The notes: generated from the letters alone by a model not told the origin. 64,000 nt of DNA from Paraburkholderia hospita (GCF_002902965.1 NZ_CP026108.1:186001-250000), one strand, 5' to 3'; numbered from the stretch's first letter, positions 1 to 8,662 are shown. A program made the numbers and translations.

Positions 1-2
1 CC

Positions 3-383
3 AAGCAGGTCATCGAAGCGATGGTCAGCAAGGAGTGGGGCCGGATAGTCAACATCTCCTCGGTGAACGGGCAGAAGGGGCAGTTCGGCCAGACCAACTA
101 CTCGACGGCGAAGGCAGGCATTCACGGCTTCACGATGTCGCTGGCCCAGGAAGTCGCGACAAAGGGCATCACCGTGAATACGGTTTCACCGGGGTACATC
201 GGGACCGATATGGTGCGGGCTGTGCGCCCCGAGGTTCTCGACGCAATCGTTCAGAGCATACCGGTGCGCCGTCTTGGGGAGGCGACCGAAATTGCCTCAA
301 TTGTTTCGTGGCTGGCCAGCGACGAAGCGGGTTTTTCCACAGGGGCTGACTTTTCGTTGAACGGCGGCCTGCACATGAGATAG
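3..383 (+). CDS. phaB: Acetoacetyl-CoA reductase, 3' part (PhaB-type SDR)
   Basis: Short-chain dehydrogenase that reduces acetoacetyl-CoA to (R)-3-hydroxybutyryl-CoA with NADPH, the second step of polyhydroxybutyrate synthesis in the cytoplasm. The open frame enters from the left edge, so the cofactor-binding N-terminal half (TGxxxGIG) is missing. The visible part has the SDR core: RIVNISSVNGQKGQFGQTNY, the catalytic Tyr and Lys in NYSTAKAG, the PG motif in TVSPGYIGTDMV, and the PhaB-type end FSTGADFSLNGGLHM. Similarity to Burkholderia/Ralstonia PhaB is strong along the visible length. The nearest homologues are FabG-like reductases, but the C-terminus favours PhaB. Confidence 0.9.
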   Translation, partial: KQVIEAMVSKEWGRIVNISSVNGQKGQFGQTNYSTAKAGIHGFTMSLAQEVATKGITVNTVSPGYIGTDMVRAVRPEVLDAIVQSIPVRRLGEATEIASIVSWLASDEAGFSTGADFSLNGGLHMR

Positions 384-719
384 AAACCGCCGACGCCTCA
401 ACCGGCACGAAAACGGCTGTCCTCGGCGCTCGCGACAGAGCGCCGGGGACGCGGAAGCGCCTCGTTCGCAACGCGTTCTCTGCGCTGCATATATTTCTCG
501 ACGACATGCAGGGATTCCGGCACGTCGTGCACGGGGCGCGCAAACTGAGATGTCTTTCGTGCTGGACCCGCTAGCGGAATGGTATGCCACGAATCTCACC
601 CATTACCCACGGAGACCCACATGCGCGATGTACCAGGCATCGAGCCATCTTCATACCAGGCTGGGCCAAAGACACTGCGTTTTCTTGCTCGCGATACCTA
701 GGACCCCGGCGCTGCCCTC
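384..719. other. Gap without a recognisable gene
   Basis: About 335 bases follow the reductase. Open frames here are short, overlapping and rich in Arg, Ser and Cys, as expected from shadow frames in GC-rich DNA. I see no terminator hairpin with a T-run and no RNA gene. Confidence 0.5.
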
Positions 720-1315
720 GTGTATTGGCTGGGGATAGCGGAGCCGTCACACGAGCCGAACTTCTTCGATGCGACGCGAAAATATGGTTCGCTAATACAA
801 CTCGTTCTCCCCGATGAACGTCCGGGCGTCTTTGTGAAGCGTGACGCTGTTCATACCGTCCAGGATTGCGGTGTTGTGAAGCGACTTGTTTTCAAGGACC
901 GGTCGTCGCTCGATGTCCGATATGACGGACCGTGTAGCGACCTCTACGACGAATGAACGCGCCGGTCATGCGAACGGCGGAGGCGAACGCTGCAAGCGTC
1001 GTCGAACCGGCGACAGGTCATAGTGTTTTGTCGAACCTTCCGATGTTCGTCGTGGGACTGTCCGGTCTTGCCTGGGCGCGCTGCCAGTCGGAATGCTCAC
1101 CCGCTGTCGCGAAGCGTAACGGTGTTCGCCGATGGCCTGACGCTGACGGCTGTGTGCTCTGCGAGGTGCCCCGTGCATCCGACGAGCGCCACGCTCATAT
1201 CGGACCGGCGCCCGTTGGCCGTTGCGATGGGCGGCGCACTCCTGGTCAACGGGGTATCCGCAACGTTGAGGCGGCCGACCTGGACCCGATGCTTCCGCGA
1301 GGGTATACACTGTGA
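720..1315 (+). CDS. Two weak overlapping frames, possibly remnants
   Basis: A GTG-started frame of 78 codons (720-956) overlaps by ATGA a second frame of 120 codons (953-1315). I do not recognise either product. The first has a plausible amino-acid mix in its second half (ending DVRYDGPCSDLYDE). The second is rich in Arg and Cys and looks less like a real protein; a third frame over 1023-1319 is equally open. The overlap would allow coupled translation, but the composition and the lack of a clear ribosome-binding site suggest decayed coding sequence. I would not rely on either as a functional gene. Confidence 0.2.
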
Positions 1316-1338
1316 TTGACCCTTTCGCGGAGAGCGCC

Positions 1339-1866
1339 ATGAGAACCCAAAATCTCCCGGCCCCAGACAGGCTGTTGGCAGTATGGCGAAACCTGACTGC
1401 TCACGCGGTCAGCGACGGACGGGTCAGATACGAAGTCGACCAGCTGGGACGAGGCATCGACCATCAACAGGTGTGTCCTTGGCATCAACTCCTGGTCACC
1501 GACATGTTCTGCCAGCTTGCCTCGCAGTTGGGACCTCGCGTGGCGATGCATCAGCCGGTAACGACCCGGTCGTTCGGCATCCGCATTGCCGACGTCGTTT
1601 GGATGCCCGAGGAAAAATGGCCCGAAATCGATTCGGACGCTCCTTTACCTTCCGTTCCCGACCTGTGCATCGAGGTGCTCGCGGACGACAATGACGCCGA
1701 CCAGGTTGAGCGCAAGGCTGACGCCTACCTCAACAGCGGTGCGCAGGAAGTCATCATCGTCGGCCCCCTCGGGAAGGTTGAATTTCGAGGGGCAGATGGT
1801 CCGCGTGCGTCATCCCTGTTTAGCGTGACCCTCGAACCGGCCCCGATGTTTTTCGCGTGGGCTTGA
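1339..1866 (+). CDS. Uma2-family (DUF820) putative nuclease-fold protein
   Basis: A 175-aa protein resembling the Uma2 family, which has a PD-(D/E)XK nuclease fold and mostly unknown function. Visible signature: RIADVVWMPEEKW followed by PDLCIEVLADDND (the D and E expected of the metal site), then ADAYLNSGAQEVIIVGP, the usual 'YLxaGxxEvWlv' ending. I chose the ATG at 1339 because GGAGAG lies five bases upstream; a GTG at 1312 would add nine residues. Uma2 proteins are abundant in cyanobacteria and rarer in Burkholderiales. It stands alone with no operon partner. A housekeeping or toxin-like role cannot be told from the sequence. Confidence 0.65.
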   Translation: MRTQNLPAPDRLLAVWRNLTAHAVSDGRVRYEVDQLGRGIDHQQVCPWHQLLVTDMFCQLASQLGPRVAMHQPVTTRSFGIRIADVVWMPEEKWPEIDSDAPLPSVPDLCIEVLADDNDADQVERKADAYLNSGAQEVIIVGPLGKVEFRGADGPRASSLFSVTLEPAPMFFAWA

Positions 1867-2255
1867 CGTACATCGGCTTCGCTCGAAGCATCTCTCGTAA
1901 AAACAGTGGTGAAAATCGGACCTGACTTGGGAGGCGGTACCGGTCAGGGTTGTCGTGATTTCGATAAGCGAGAAGTTTCTGACCTCGCGGCGCTTCAGGT
2001 GCTGACGTCAACACAATATTGGCCCGCTCGCCAACATAAGACCGCCCCCTCCACGTAGGCCGCGAGTTGTCGATGGCGGAGTTGTTTTTCCGATTGTCAG
2101 GCTGGTCAGTTAGATGTCGGAAAGGGAGTGAAGCCGTCGCCTACGTTTTTGCATACCTAATCGTCCACTACCGTGTGCGACCTCGAGCATCGGCTGGCCG
2201 CATGAGAATGTCCTGCAGTTCGATGCAGTTCGATGCAGTTTGGTAAGGAGGTACT
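1867..2255. other. Intergenic region before the VOC gene
   Basis: No gene recognised. The right end carries the 10-bp tandem repeat described separately and a strong Shine-Dalgarno (AAGGAGGT, 2245-2252). Confidence 0.5.
2211..2240. repeat. Three-copy 10-bp tandem repeat upstream of the VOC gene
   Basis: Copies at 2211-2220 (TCCTGCAGTT), 2221-2230 and 2231-2240 (both CGATGCAGTT). The array ends five bases before the Shine-Dalgarno of the next gene, so it lies in its leader or promoter. A 10-bp period equals about one helical turn. Confidence 0.8.
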
Positions 2256-2684
2256 ATGCAAGTTGCGAGCAACTTTAAGGTTCTGTTCATCGCAGGCTTC
2301 GGTCCAATTGTCCGTGAGCCGTCAGAAAGCCGCGAACTCTATTGCGAAGTCCTTGGCATTCCTTTCAAAGAGGAGAGTGGTGGGTACTTGCACACGGAAG
2401 CTCTTCAGGGCGCAAAGACGTTTGCCTTGTGGCCTCTCTCTCAGGCGGCGCACTCCTGCTTTGATAGCGATTCGTGGCCCGAAGACATTCCTGTCCCGCA
2501 AGCATGGCTGGAGTTCGATGGCGACAGCGTAGAAAAGGCAACGGCAAATCTCGAATCACGGGGATATCGAATCCTGGTCCGGAACAAGCAAGAACCTTGG
2601 GGTCAAACTGTCACGCGTTTTCTCTCACCCGAGGGAATACTTGTCGGGGTGACTTTCACGCCTTCGATGCGAAAAGAAAAATAA
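2256..2684 (+). CDS. VOC-superfamily (glyoxalase/bleomycin-resistance fold) protein
   Basis: A 142-aa single-domain protein with the beta-alpha-beta-beta-beta plan of vicinal-oxygen-chelate proteins. N-terminal strand FIAGFGPIVREP is followed by the typical helix SRELYCEVLGIPFKEE and GYLHTEALQGAKTFALWPLS. The second module ends VTRFLSPEGILVGVTFTPS, close to the usual 'sfxdPdGnxxxl' motif. Such proteins act as glyoxalases, dioxygenases or antibiotic-binding proteins; which one cannot be said here. The start is the ATG four bases after AGGAGG. It is monocistronic, with tandem repeats directly upstream. Confidence 0.75.
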   Translation: MQVASNFKVLFIAGFGPIVREPSESRELYCEVLGIPFKEESGGYLHTEALQGAKTFALWPLSQAAHSCFDSDSWPEDIPVPQAWLEFDGDSVEKATANLESRGYRILVRNKQEPWGQTVTRFLSPEGILVGVTFTPSMRKEK

Positions 2685-2856
2685 TGGGCTTGCTCCCGTA
2701 AGACAAACCCCTTCCTGGGCAGGCAAAGTGAAGCGACGAGAAGCAACGACACCTAGCTGAATTTTCCGGTGAAATGTCTACACGCTTTTGGCTGTCATTG
2801 CACGCGAGCCATCGATGGTCGAACGCTGGTGGGGGGAGTAACACTTCATGCCAGCG

Positions 2857-3198
2857 TCAGCGGGCGTCAATGTGTGGCGAATGCGCGGTCGCCAACGGGC
2901 TGCCTGCAAATGGGTCTTGCCGCCAGTCAACCTTCGGACCGGCAGCGGGCGCCGATTGCGCCGCGCCGCCTACGCCGAAATGCTCGACTGATTGGCCCGC
3001 GCTGATGGCCTGCTTAAGCCATTGGGGCATCTCCCCCTCGCCCGACCACGTCTCTCCCGTTGCGCTGCGATATTTTGCCGACTTATATTGGATTTGGTCT
3101 TGGGCTATCGCCGCTGCCAAGTCGTCGAGTTCGATTCCGACCTCGGCCATTCTACGGCGCAGGTAAGCGACAATGCTGTCTCGTTTTCGCTCGTCCAT
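2857..3198 (-). CDS. H-NS-family nucleoid protein
   Basis: A 113-aa DNA-binding nucleoid protein. The N-terminal oligomerisation part is RDSIVAYLRRRMAEVGIELD; the C-terminal DNA-binding module is YRSATGETWSGEGEMPQWL, the Burkholderiales form of the H-NS C-terminal domain. The remaining tail is rich in Ala, Pro and Gly. The ATG at 3198 was chosen because GAGAGG lies just upstream; the frame is open for another 60 codons without similarity. In most family members a conserved Arg-Gly-containing loop (SGRGRxPxWL) contacts the minor groove; here the loop reads SGEGEMPQWL, so DNA affinity may be altered. It is divergent from another H-NS-family gene at 3371 and they share a 172-bp promoter region. 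Confidence 0.8.
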   Translation of the reverse strand: MDERKRDSIVAYLRRRMAEVGIELDDLAAAIAQDQIQYKSAKYRSATGETWSGEGEMPQWLKQAISAGQSVEHFGVGGAAQSAPAAGPKVDWRQDPFAGSPLATAHSPHIDAR

Positions 3199-3370
3199 TA
3201 CGTTTTCCTCTCTCAACGATATTGCGCAAGATGTCTCGTGCCTCCGAAATCCCTGTGCATTAAGAATACCACTACTGGTTCGGCGCTCGTATAGCCTACC
3301 GCTCAATAGCCTATTTCTGTTGTTATGTGGCATAGTGCGGCCATTGCAAACCAACGGGGAGAAAGAAAAA

Positions 3371-4357
3371 ATGGCCATACTTGATAAAGTTCAAGCTCAA
3401 ATCGCAAAGCTCCAGGCTCAGGCAGAAGCGCTGGTTGCAAAACAGTCGTCTGGCGTAATCGCGAAGATTCGCGACATCATGGAGAAACATGGGCTGACGA
3501 CTGCCGACATCGAAGCGTACGTCGGTGGTGCCAAGAAGCGCGGACCGAAGCCGGGTGCGAAGGCCGCAGCCAAAGCAGCAAGCTCGGTAGCGAAATACCG
3601 GGACCCGAAGACTGGGGCGACGTGGACGGGACATGGTCGCGCGCCCGGATGGATTGCCAACGCCAAGGACCGGACGAAGTTCTTGACTGATGCCACAGGC
3701 ACGACTGCGAGCAAACCGAAGGATTTAGCCAAAGCGGCTGGCAAGACAACGGCGAAGGGCAAGCTGCCACCCAAATACATCAATCCCAAGACCGGCGAGA
3801 CGTGGAGTGGTCATGCCCGCCCACCGGCGTGGATTAAGGACGTCAAAGACCGCAGTAAATTTTTGATTGCAGGCGGTGCGGAAGCGACTGTTGCGGCGAC
3901 TGCAAGTGCGGTGAGCAAGGCGAAGGCTGCGGTCAAAAAGACGGCGTCGAAGTCAGTCGGAGCGACTGCGGGCACGGGGCAGCGGAAAGGACCGCAGCCG
4001 GCGCTCTACGCTGACCCCAAGACGGGCGCGACATGGAGCGGTCGTGGTCCGGCGCCGGCGTGGTTGGCTAGTGCGAAAGACCGTAGTAAGTTTCTGATTG
4101 CGGGCGTCGACCCGGCGACCAGTGCGGGGGTTGCGAGCAAGACGAAGCATTCGGCCAAAAAGGCAGTTGCCAAGAAAGCCGTCGTCAAGAAGGTCGCAGC
4201 GACAAAGACCGCACCGACGAAGAGGGTTGCGGCGAAGAAAGTGGTTGGCAAGAAGGCCGTGAGCGCGAAGGTGCCGGCGAAAAAAGCGCCGCGCAAGAGC
4301 GTGGCTGTGCCCGCTCCGGTGGCCACAGTCGAGTCTGGCGCCGAGTTGACGACCTAA
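3371..4357 (+). CDS. H-NS-family protein with three DNA-binding modules and an H1-like tail
   Basis: A 328-aa protein, about three times the usual H-NS length. Residues 1-55 resemble an H-NS oligomerisation region (AILDKVQAQIAKLQAQAEAL, then IAKIRDIMEKHGLTTADIEAY). Three C-terminal-type modules follow at about 76-105, 136-165 and 213-243, each reading roughly YxxPKTGxTWSGxGxxPxWI with KDRSKFL. Residues 255-310 are a Lys/Ala-rich tail (KKAVAKKAVVKK and similar) like histone H1 or AlgP. The start is the ATG after GGGGAGAAAG; the longer open frame upstream has no similarity. It probably compacts or silences DNA in trans. It is divergent to the small H-NS gene and a hairpin follows the stop. Confidence 0.88.
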   Translation: MAILDKVQAQIAKLQAQAEALVAKQSSGVIAKIRDIMEKHGLTTADIEAYVGGAKKRGPKPGAKAAAKAASSVAKYRDPKTGATWTGHGRAPGWIANAKDRTKFLTDATGTTASKPKDLAKAAGKTTAKGKLPPKYINPKTGETWSGHARPPAWIKDVKDRSKFLIAGGAEATVAATASAVSKAKAAVKKTASKSVGATAGTGQRKGPQPALYADPKTGATWSGRGPAPAWLASAKDRSKFLIAGVDPATSAGVASKTKHSAKKAVAKKAVVKKVAATKTAPTKRVAAKKVVGKKAVSAKVPAKKAPRKSVAVPAPVATVESGAELTT

Positions 4358-4370
4358 ACGTAGTTGTCAG

Positions 4371-4410
4371 GTGCCCGGTGGACCAGCGATTTTCTGGTTC
4401 CACCGGGTAC
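4371..4410. terminator. Hairpin between convergent genes, possible terminator
   Basis: GTGCCCGGTGGA (4371-4382) pairs with TCCACCGGGTAC (4399-4410) around a loop of about 16 bases. No long T-run follows on either strand, so rho-independent function is uncertain. It sits between the convergent ends of the three-module H-NS gene and the small gene at 4427. Confidence 0.5.
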
Positions 4411-4426
4411 ACCAAGCCGACGACGT

Positions 4427-4651
4427 TTATTGCGCCTGTGCTGCCTGACGTTGTGCAGCTTGCTGCTGTTGAGCGTGCTGCTTCGCAAGGTGTCTGCCGA
4501 CCACGCAGCCGCCAACTGCACCGACGACCGCATGGTGTCCAGCATAGTGACCGGCCACACCGCCAACGACCGCGCCTTTGAGGCAGCCAGCAGCGTTTGC
4601 CGTTCCGACTGTTGCCAAGGGCAGCGTGACAGCCGCTAACGCAATTCTCAT
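4427..4651 (-). CDS. Small exported glycine-zipper-like protein
   Basis: A 74-aa product with an apparent Sec signal peptide (MRIALAAVTLPLATVGTANA, probably cut after ANA). The mature part is Gly/Ala/Val-rich with small-residue spacing typical of glycine-zipper proteins (AVVGGVAGHYAGHH, VGAVGGCVVGRHL), then a Gln-rich tail. It has two cysteines (AAGCLKG and GGCVVG). The likely location is periplasm or envelope. The function is unknown. It lies 68 bp downstream of another exported small protein on the same strand. Confidence 0.65.
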   Translation of the reverse strand: MRIALAAVTLPLATVGTANAAGCLKGAVVGGVAGHYAGHHAVVGAVGGCVVGRHLAKQHAQQQQAAQRQAAQAQ

Positions 4652-4719
4652 TTGACTAGCTTTCAATCCCGGGTGCTCTGAGGTTGTATTTTGGGTATGT
4701 GGTTGCTCCCGGCGTCGCT

Positions 4720-5025
4720 TCAACCCCAGCGACCGCGCTCACGCCACTCGTGCTCACGCCATTCGTGGCGGCGCCATTCCCGTTCACGCCACTCACGACG
4801 CTCGCGCCATTGGCGAGCACGCCAGTCGTCATAGCCGTCGTAAGCGACAGCCACGGGCGTGGGAGCGTAGGCGACGGGCGGAGGGGCAACGTACACAGGC
4901 TCTGCCGGCGCATACACGGCCCCGGGGACGCCCAATCCGATGGCGACGTCGACGTGCGCCGATGCTGCGGTCGACGCGGCCAGAACCGCAACACCAAGAA
5001 TCGCGCTAAGAATCTTCTTGTTCAT
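4720..5025 (-). CDS. Exported protein with Trp/Arg/Glu repeats
   Basis: A 101-aa product. Its signal peptide is MNKKILSAILGVAVLAASTA followed by ASA. Next come a Pro/Val/Ala/Tyr segment (YAPAEPVYVAPPPVAYAPT) and a highly charged tail with repeated WRERxW units (about residues 70-98: WRARQWRERREWREREW and so on). Many Burkholderia periplasmic proteins share this signal-plus-PVYV-plus-WR pattern; their function is not established. The start at 5025 was chosen because the signal peptide begins there; 14 more codons are open upstream. It is probably transcribed together with the 4427-4651 gene. Confidence 0.7.
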   Translation of the reverse strand: MNKKILSAILGVAVLAASTAASAHVDVAIGLGVPGAVYAPAEPVYVAPPPVAYAPTPVAVAYDGYDDWRARQWRERREWREREWRRHEWREHEWRERGRWG

Positions 5026-5176
5026 CTTTGCTACTCCTCGCACGTTGAGTGCAATGTCAGTGACCACGGCTCGAAGTGTAGGAGGGGAGGTTAGACACAG
5101 GTGAAACGGCCTTGCGAGATTGGTAACGCGACATTACTAGAACTGGTGCGATTGCTGCCGGCAATTGTGATCCCGT

Positions 5177-5479
5177 ATGGTTGAAAACCTCGAGAGCGAT
5201 CCGGAATCGAAAAGTCTCGCTACGGTGGTGGCGAAAGAAATGAACGCATTAAAGATCGCCGACCCCGAGGGGCATGCTGAAGCGCAAACGCTTTTATCGC
5301 CGATGCTGGGGCAGCAACGTGCGGACGTCTCCAGGACTTTGAAAGCAGTTGTTCATTTCGTCCTGCTCGTGGGGCCATTGAGGGTCGCGAACTGCCCTTG
5401 GATCATCGCGTCGAAGCCGCCCGCAGCACCCTCATTATCGGCGTCACATAGCGCTGGAATTTCCCCGATTTATTGCTGA
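5177..5479 (+). CDS. Hypothetical protein, doubtful
   Basis: A 100-codon frame starting ATG at 5177. The first half has a plausible soluble composition (NLESDPESKSLATVVAKEMN); the second half is hydrophobic and Pro/Ser-rich and looks less protein-like. No domain recognised and no good ribosome-binding site. It may be the remains of a gene cut by the adjacent insertion-sequence junction. Confidence 0.25.
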   Translation: MVENLESDPESKSLATVVAKEMNALKIADPEGHAEAQTLLSPMLGQQRADVSRTLKAVVHFVLLVGPLRVANCPWIIASKPPAAPSLSASHSAGISPIYC

Positions 5480-5609
5480 AAGTCACAGCCTAGCAGGTTG
5501 CTGAAGTACCGGCGCCTTACGTCATCGCGAAAGGCCCCTGATGCGTTGATATGAGACCCCTCACTTGCCCACTGGAGATCATGCGCGGCGCCGACACGTT
5601 CACCGAGAG

Positions 5610-5678
5610 TCTGTTTTCCACGCCATGAACGGCAAAGACGTTCTTTGCAAGATCGATTCCTAACGTGACAATGGTCAT
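5610..5678 (-). pseudogene. IS110-family transposase, N-terminal fragment
   Basis: The frame from the ATG at 5678 reads MTIVTLGIDLAKNVFAVHGV, the N-terminus of IS110 transposases, including the first catalytic Asp of their RuvC-like DEDD domain. Similarity ends after about 20-23 codons and a stop follows within the unrelated continuation. The rest of the transposase is absent. The fragment lies back to back with the truncated IS1182-type transposase. Confidence 0.7.
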
Positions 5679-5784
5679 GAACTTCCCCTGATGTCGATGC
5701 GGTTGAAGGATCGGGACCGAACAATGGTACGCCGATGCTTGTTCGCGGCTTCCGCCGAGGCGTCCGGTGGGGAGGTCCCTTCCA

Positions 5785-7010
5785 TTCATCTACGGTTACC
5801 TGAATCGTATTCAATCCAGCCGTCGCCTTGAACGCGAGGCTCAACGCAACGTCGAATTGATGTGGCTCACCGGCCGACTGGCGCCGGACTTCAAGACCAT
5901 TGCGCGGTTCCGGAAAGACAACGGCAAAGCGATCCGCAGCGTCTGCCGCCAGTTCGTCGTGCTATACCAGCGTCTGGACCTCTTCGCCGAAGCGGTCGTT
6001 GCGATCGACGGCAGCAAGTTCAAGGCGGTGAACCATCGCGACCGCGACTTCACGAGCGCCAAGCTCGAACGACGCATGCGCGACATCGAGTCAAGTATCG
6101 CTCGCTATCTCGAGGCGATGGACACAGCGGATCGTCAGGAGCCTGCGATTGCGAAGGCCAGAACAGCTCGACTGCAGGACAAGATTGCGGCCTTGAAGGA
6201 ACAGATGCGAAGTCTCAAGGAGATCGAGGTCCAACTCAACGCGGCACCCGACAAACAGGTATCGCTCACGGATCCGGATGCACGTTCGATGAAGACACGA
6301 GGAACGGGAGTCGTCGGCTACAACGTCCAGACGGTGGTTGACACGAAGCACCATCTGATCGTCGCGCACGTCGTTACCAATGATGGCATTGATCGTGATC
6401 AGTTGACGTCGGTGGCGAAGCTTGCCCGTACAGAGATGGCCGTCGACAAGCTCACCGCAGTTGCGGATCGCGGCTACTACAAGAGCGAGGAGATACTCGC
6501 ATGCCATGAGGCCGGGATAAGCGTGTTCGTTCCGAAGACGGTGACATCGAGCGCAACGGCTCATGGCCGCTTCGGCAAGGATGACTTCATTTACAACGCA
6601 CAGACGAATGAATATCGGTGCCCGGCCGGCGAGCGGCTCATCTGGCGATTCTCGACCGTTGAGCGCGGCCTGAGGATCAGTAAGTACTGGAGTTCGAATT
6701 GCCAGCAATGTCCGCTAAAAGGGGACTGCACGCCGGGCTCTCACCGACGGGTGGCACGCTGGGAGCACGAAGCTGTTCTTGATGAAATGCAGGCGCGGCT
6801 TGATCAAGCGCCTGAGATGATGCGTATCCGGCGACAGACTGTCGAGCACCCGTTCGGCACGATCAAGGCATGGATGGGCGTCACTCATTTCCTGACACGG
6901 ACCATCGGGCGGGTGAGCACGGAGATGAGCTTCACGTGCTGGCGTACAACAGGAAGCGGGTGATCAAGCTACTCGGTTCAGAAGCGGTTATGAAGGCGAT
7001 GAGGGCCTGA
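5785..7010 (+). pseudogene. IS1182-family transposase, 5'-truncated and frameshifted
   Basis: DDE transposase lacking its usual first 70-80 residues: similarity starts at IYGYLNRIQSSRRLEREAQR, with no native start. Catalytic Asp in VVAIDGSKFKAVN; second acidic site around AVADRGYYKSEEI; C-terminal Glu in VEHPFGTIKAWMG. Near 6930 a single missing base breaks the frame after VSTEMS: the expected continuation HVLAYNRKRVIKLL is read one frame over and runs to a TGA at 7008-7010. So both ends are damaged and the element cannot move itself. It abuts the IS110 fragment. Confidence 0.85.
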
Positions 7011-7328
7011 GGCCCGTACGGGGTTGTTGAGCCTTTGCGATGTGTTCGGCTGTGATTTGACGTTCGGGTTGCCGCAATCGAAAAGCCGCGACCTGCGCCG
7101 AGCCAGGTTTCGTCAATTCACAGTGGCTACGCGTTTTGACACGCTCTGGGCCAATAGTTGCCGTTCGCGAAACACACAAAGCCGCCATTCCAACGGCCGG
7201 TTCACTTCGGAACCTGCCGGACGTGCGGTGGAGCGACTCGGCCTTTACCGTCAATCGGGTACCTCTGGTCAGGCGGCTACATGTCGCCTTGCGGACGTTC
7301 GCAGTTCAGCGATCGCGAATGACCGGTC
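7011..7328. other. Gap of insertion-sequence debris or unknown origin
   Basis: About 320 bases between the IS1182 remnant and the secreted-protein gene. Open frames exist on both strands but none resembles a protein I know. No promoter, terminator or RNA gene seen. Confidence 0.4.
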
Positions 7329-7799
7329 TCACCGAATGTCCGGGTTGACGGGGCCGGAGTCCGAAATCGGTGTCATCGTGGGCGGAACATAGTAGATATA
7401 GGCACTGGCGACGCAGGCCGGCTGTCCATCGGTTGTATCGGAACAGGTGTCTAGGATGCTATTGCCGTATGCATCGGTGGCCGTGAATGCCGGGTCGGGA
7501 ACCACGTTGTCGTAAGGCAGCAGCTTGTAGTTCTGGCGCAGGTGCCACACGATGGTGTGCCACGCCTGATAGGTCTGGCTTCGGTAGCCGCCGCCGCGCG
7601 CCGATCCGCCGCAGCGGGTCCGCGCGTAGACCTCGCCGCGGATATACCCGTTCTTGTCGAATCCTGTGACATAGCTGGCAACATGTACACCGCCGCACGA
7701 GGCCCCGAGCAGCGTCGGGTATGCCGCTGGCAACGGCAGGGTGACCTGAGCCTGCACAGCGGCACTCGCCAGCAGTCCCAGCAAACCAATCATCTTCAT
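7329..7799 (-). CDS. Putative secreted protein, unknown function
   Basis: A 156-aa product. The N-terminus MKMIGLLGLLASAAVQAQ is a good Sec signal peptide, likely cut after VQA. The mature part is rich in Tyr, Thr, Gly and aromatic residues with four to five cysteines (ASCGGVH, RTRCGGS, LDTCSDT, PACVAS), which suggests disulfides in the periplasm or outside the cell. I recognise no family. The ATG at 7799 was chosen because GGGAG lies eight bases upstream and the signal peptide starts there. The frame stays open upstream into an unrelated-looking fragment (next entry). Confidence 0.6.
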   Translation of the reverse strand: MKMIGLLGLLASAAVQAQVTLPLPAAYPTLLGASCGGVHVASYVTGFDKNGYIRGEVYARTRCGGSARGGGYRSQTYQAWHTIVWHLRQNYKLLPYDNVVPDPAFTATDAYGNSILDTCSDTTDGQPACVASAYIYYVPPTMTPISDSGPVNPDIR

Positions 7800-7839
7800 G
7801 TCGTGTCTCCCGGCTGGTTGAAGTGGCGTGGCAGGCGGG

Positions 7840-7960
7840 TCGAACTGACGGATCCTGTTCAGGTGCACCGAGCCCTGCGTCAGCGTCCACACGTTGCCGT
7901 TGTTGTCTGTGATGGAAGTGGCAGCGGGGATGGTGGTGTCGTTCGCCGGGACGGAACTCG
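7840..7960 (-). pseudogene. Fragment resembling a surface or carbohydrate-active protein repeat
   Basis: Reading the minus strand in frame with the secreted gene gives SVPANDTTIPAATSITD and NNGNVWTLTQGSVHLNR. The phrase 'ITDxxGNVWTLxxG' occurs in repeated regions of secreted glycoside hydrolases and pectate-lyase-like proteins. There is no start codon with a Shine-Dalgarno and a TGA lies about 12 codons upstream of the fragment. It is best read as a decayed fragment of another gene; a real N-terminal extension is less likely because the signal peptide lies downstream. Confidence 0.3.
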
Positions 7961-8353
7961 CGCGTGCGGCTCCTCGTCTGGGTGCTGTCGGCCGTCATGC
8001 TGTCGGGGCATGCCACCGCATGCGGTTAGGATCCAGCTTCACCCTGCATCAGTTAGGAAGCCTATTAAAAAGTGAATCGGTAATTATTGGCACGCGTAAA
8101 ATGCGGTTTTATGTATACAGCAGGCTGAGTCCAGCAGACGGGCGGCCCCGTTGCCAAGGCTCAGCGGGCCGAGACCGCGCCGAGCCATCCCGAAGAGGGA
8201 GAGCGCACCGCTCACCGCGCCCGGATCGCAGTCCGTCGACGCGGTACAACATCCCCATCACCATGCTACCGCATACTGCCGGGACTCTCCCGATCCTCCT
8301 GGCAGGCGATCGCGATCCGGGAATTCACGACGTCGACGTAGTCGGTCGGCACG

Positions 8354-8545
8354 TCACTTATCGTCGAGCCGCTCTCCGCTAAGAGCCGCAAACTGAACTC
8401 GCAGCTTTTCCAGCTTTCGGCGCATCTCCGCCGATTCAAGGTGGCCCCCTTCTTCGAGAACCCTGATGTCCTCCTCTATTTCCTCAATCGTCGACTTCAT
8501 TTGCTGGAAGGCTCCGGCCGGGGCCTTTTCGTATTGGTTTTTCAT
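8354..8545 (-). CDS. Small coiled-coil protein, unknown function
   Basis: A 63-aa, Glu/Lys-rich product. Residues 14-58 form heptad-like helices (QMKSTIEEIEEDIRVLEEGG, then MRRKLEKLRVQFAAL). No signal peptide or membrane segment. GGGAG precedes the ATG at 8545. It is probably a short cytoplasmic coiled coil; the function is not inferred. It stands alone. Confidence 0.55.
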   Translation of the reverse strand: MKNQYEKAPAGAFQQMKSTIEEIEEDIRVLEEGGHLESAEMRRKLEKLRVQFAALSGERLDDK

Positions 8546-8662
8546 CTGTCACTCCCGCAGAAAAACCCACTGAGTTGATGCCTCGCCATGACGGCCGCAC
8601 CATGCACCCATCTTGCCTCACCCAGACGCCGGCGCGCGCCAATTTGAAGAAATCGCGGGTCA

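Noticed and set aside
6091..6708. 205-codon minus-strand frame
   Set aside because: Antisense to the IS1182 transposase; no similarity and no ribosome-binding site.
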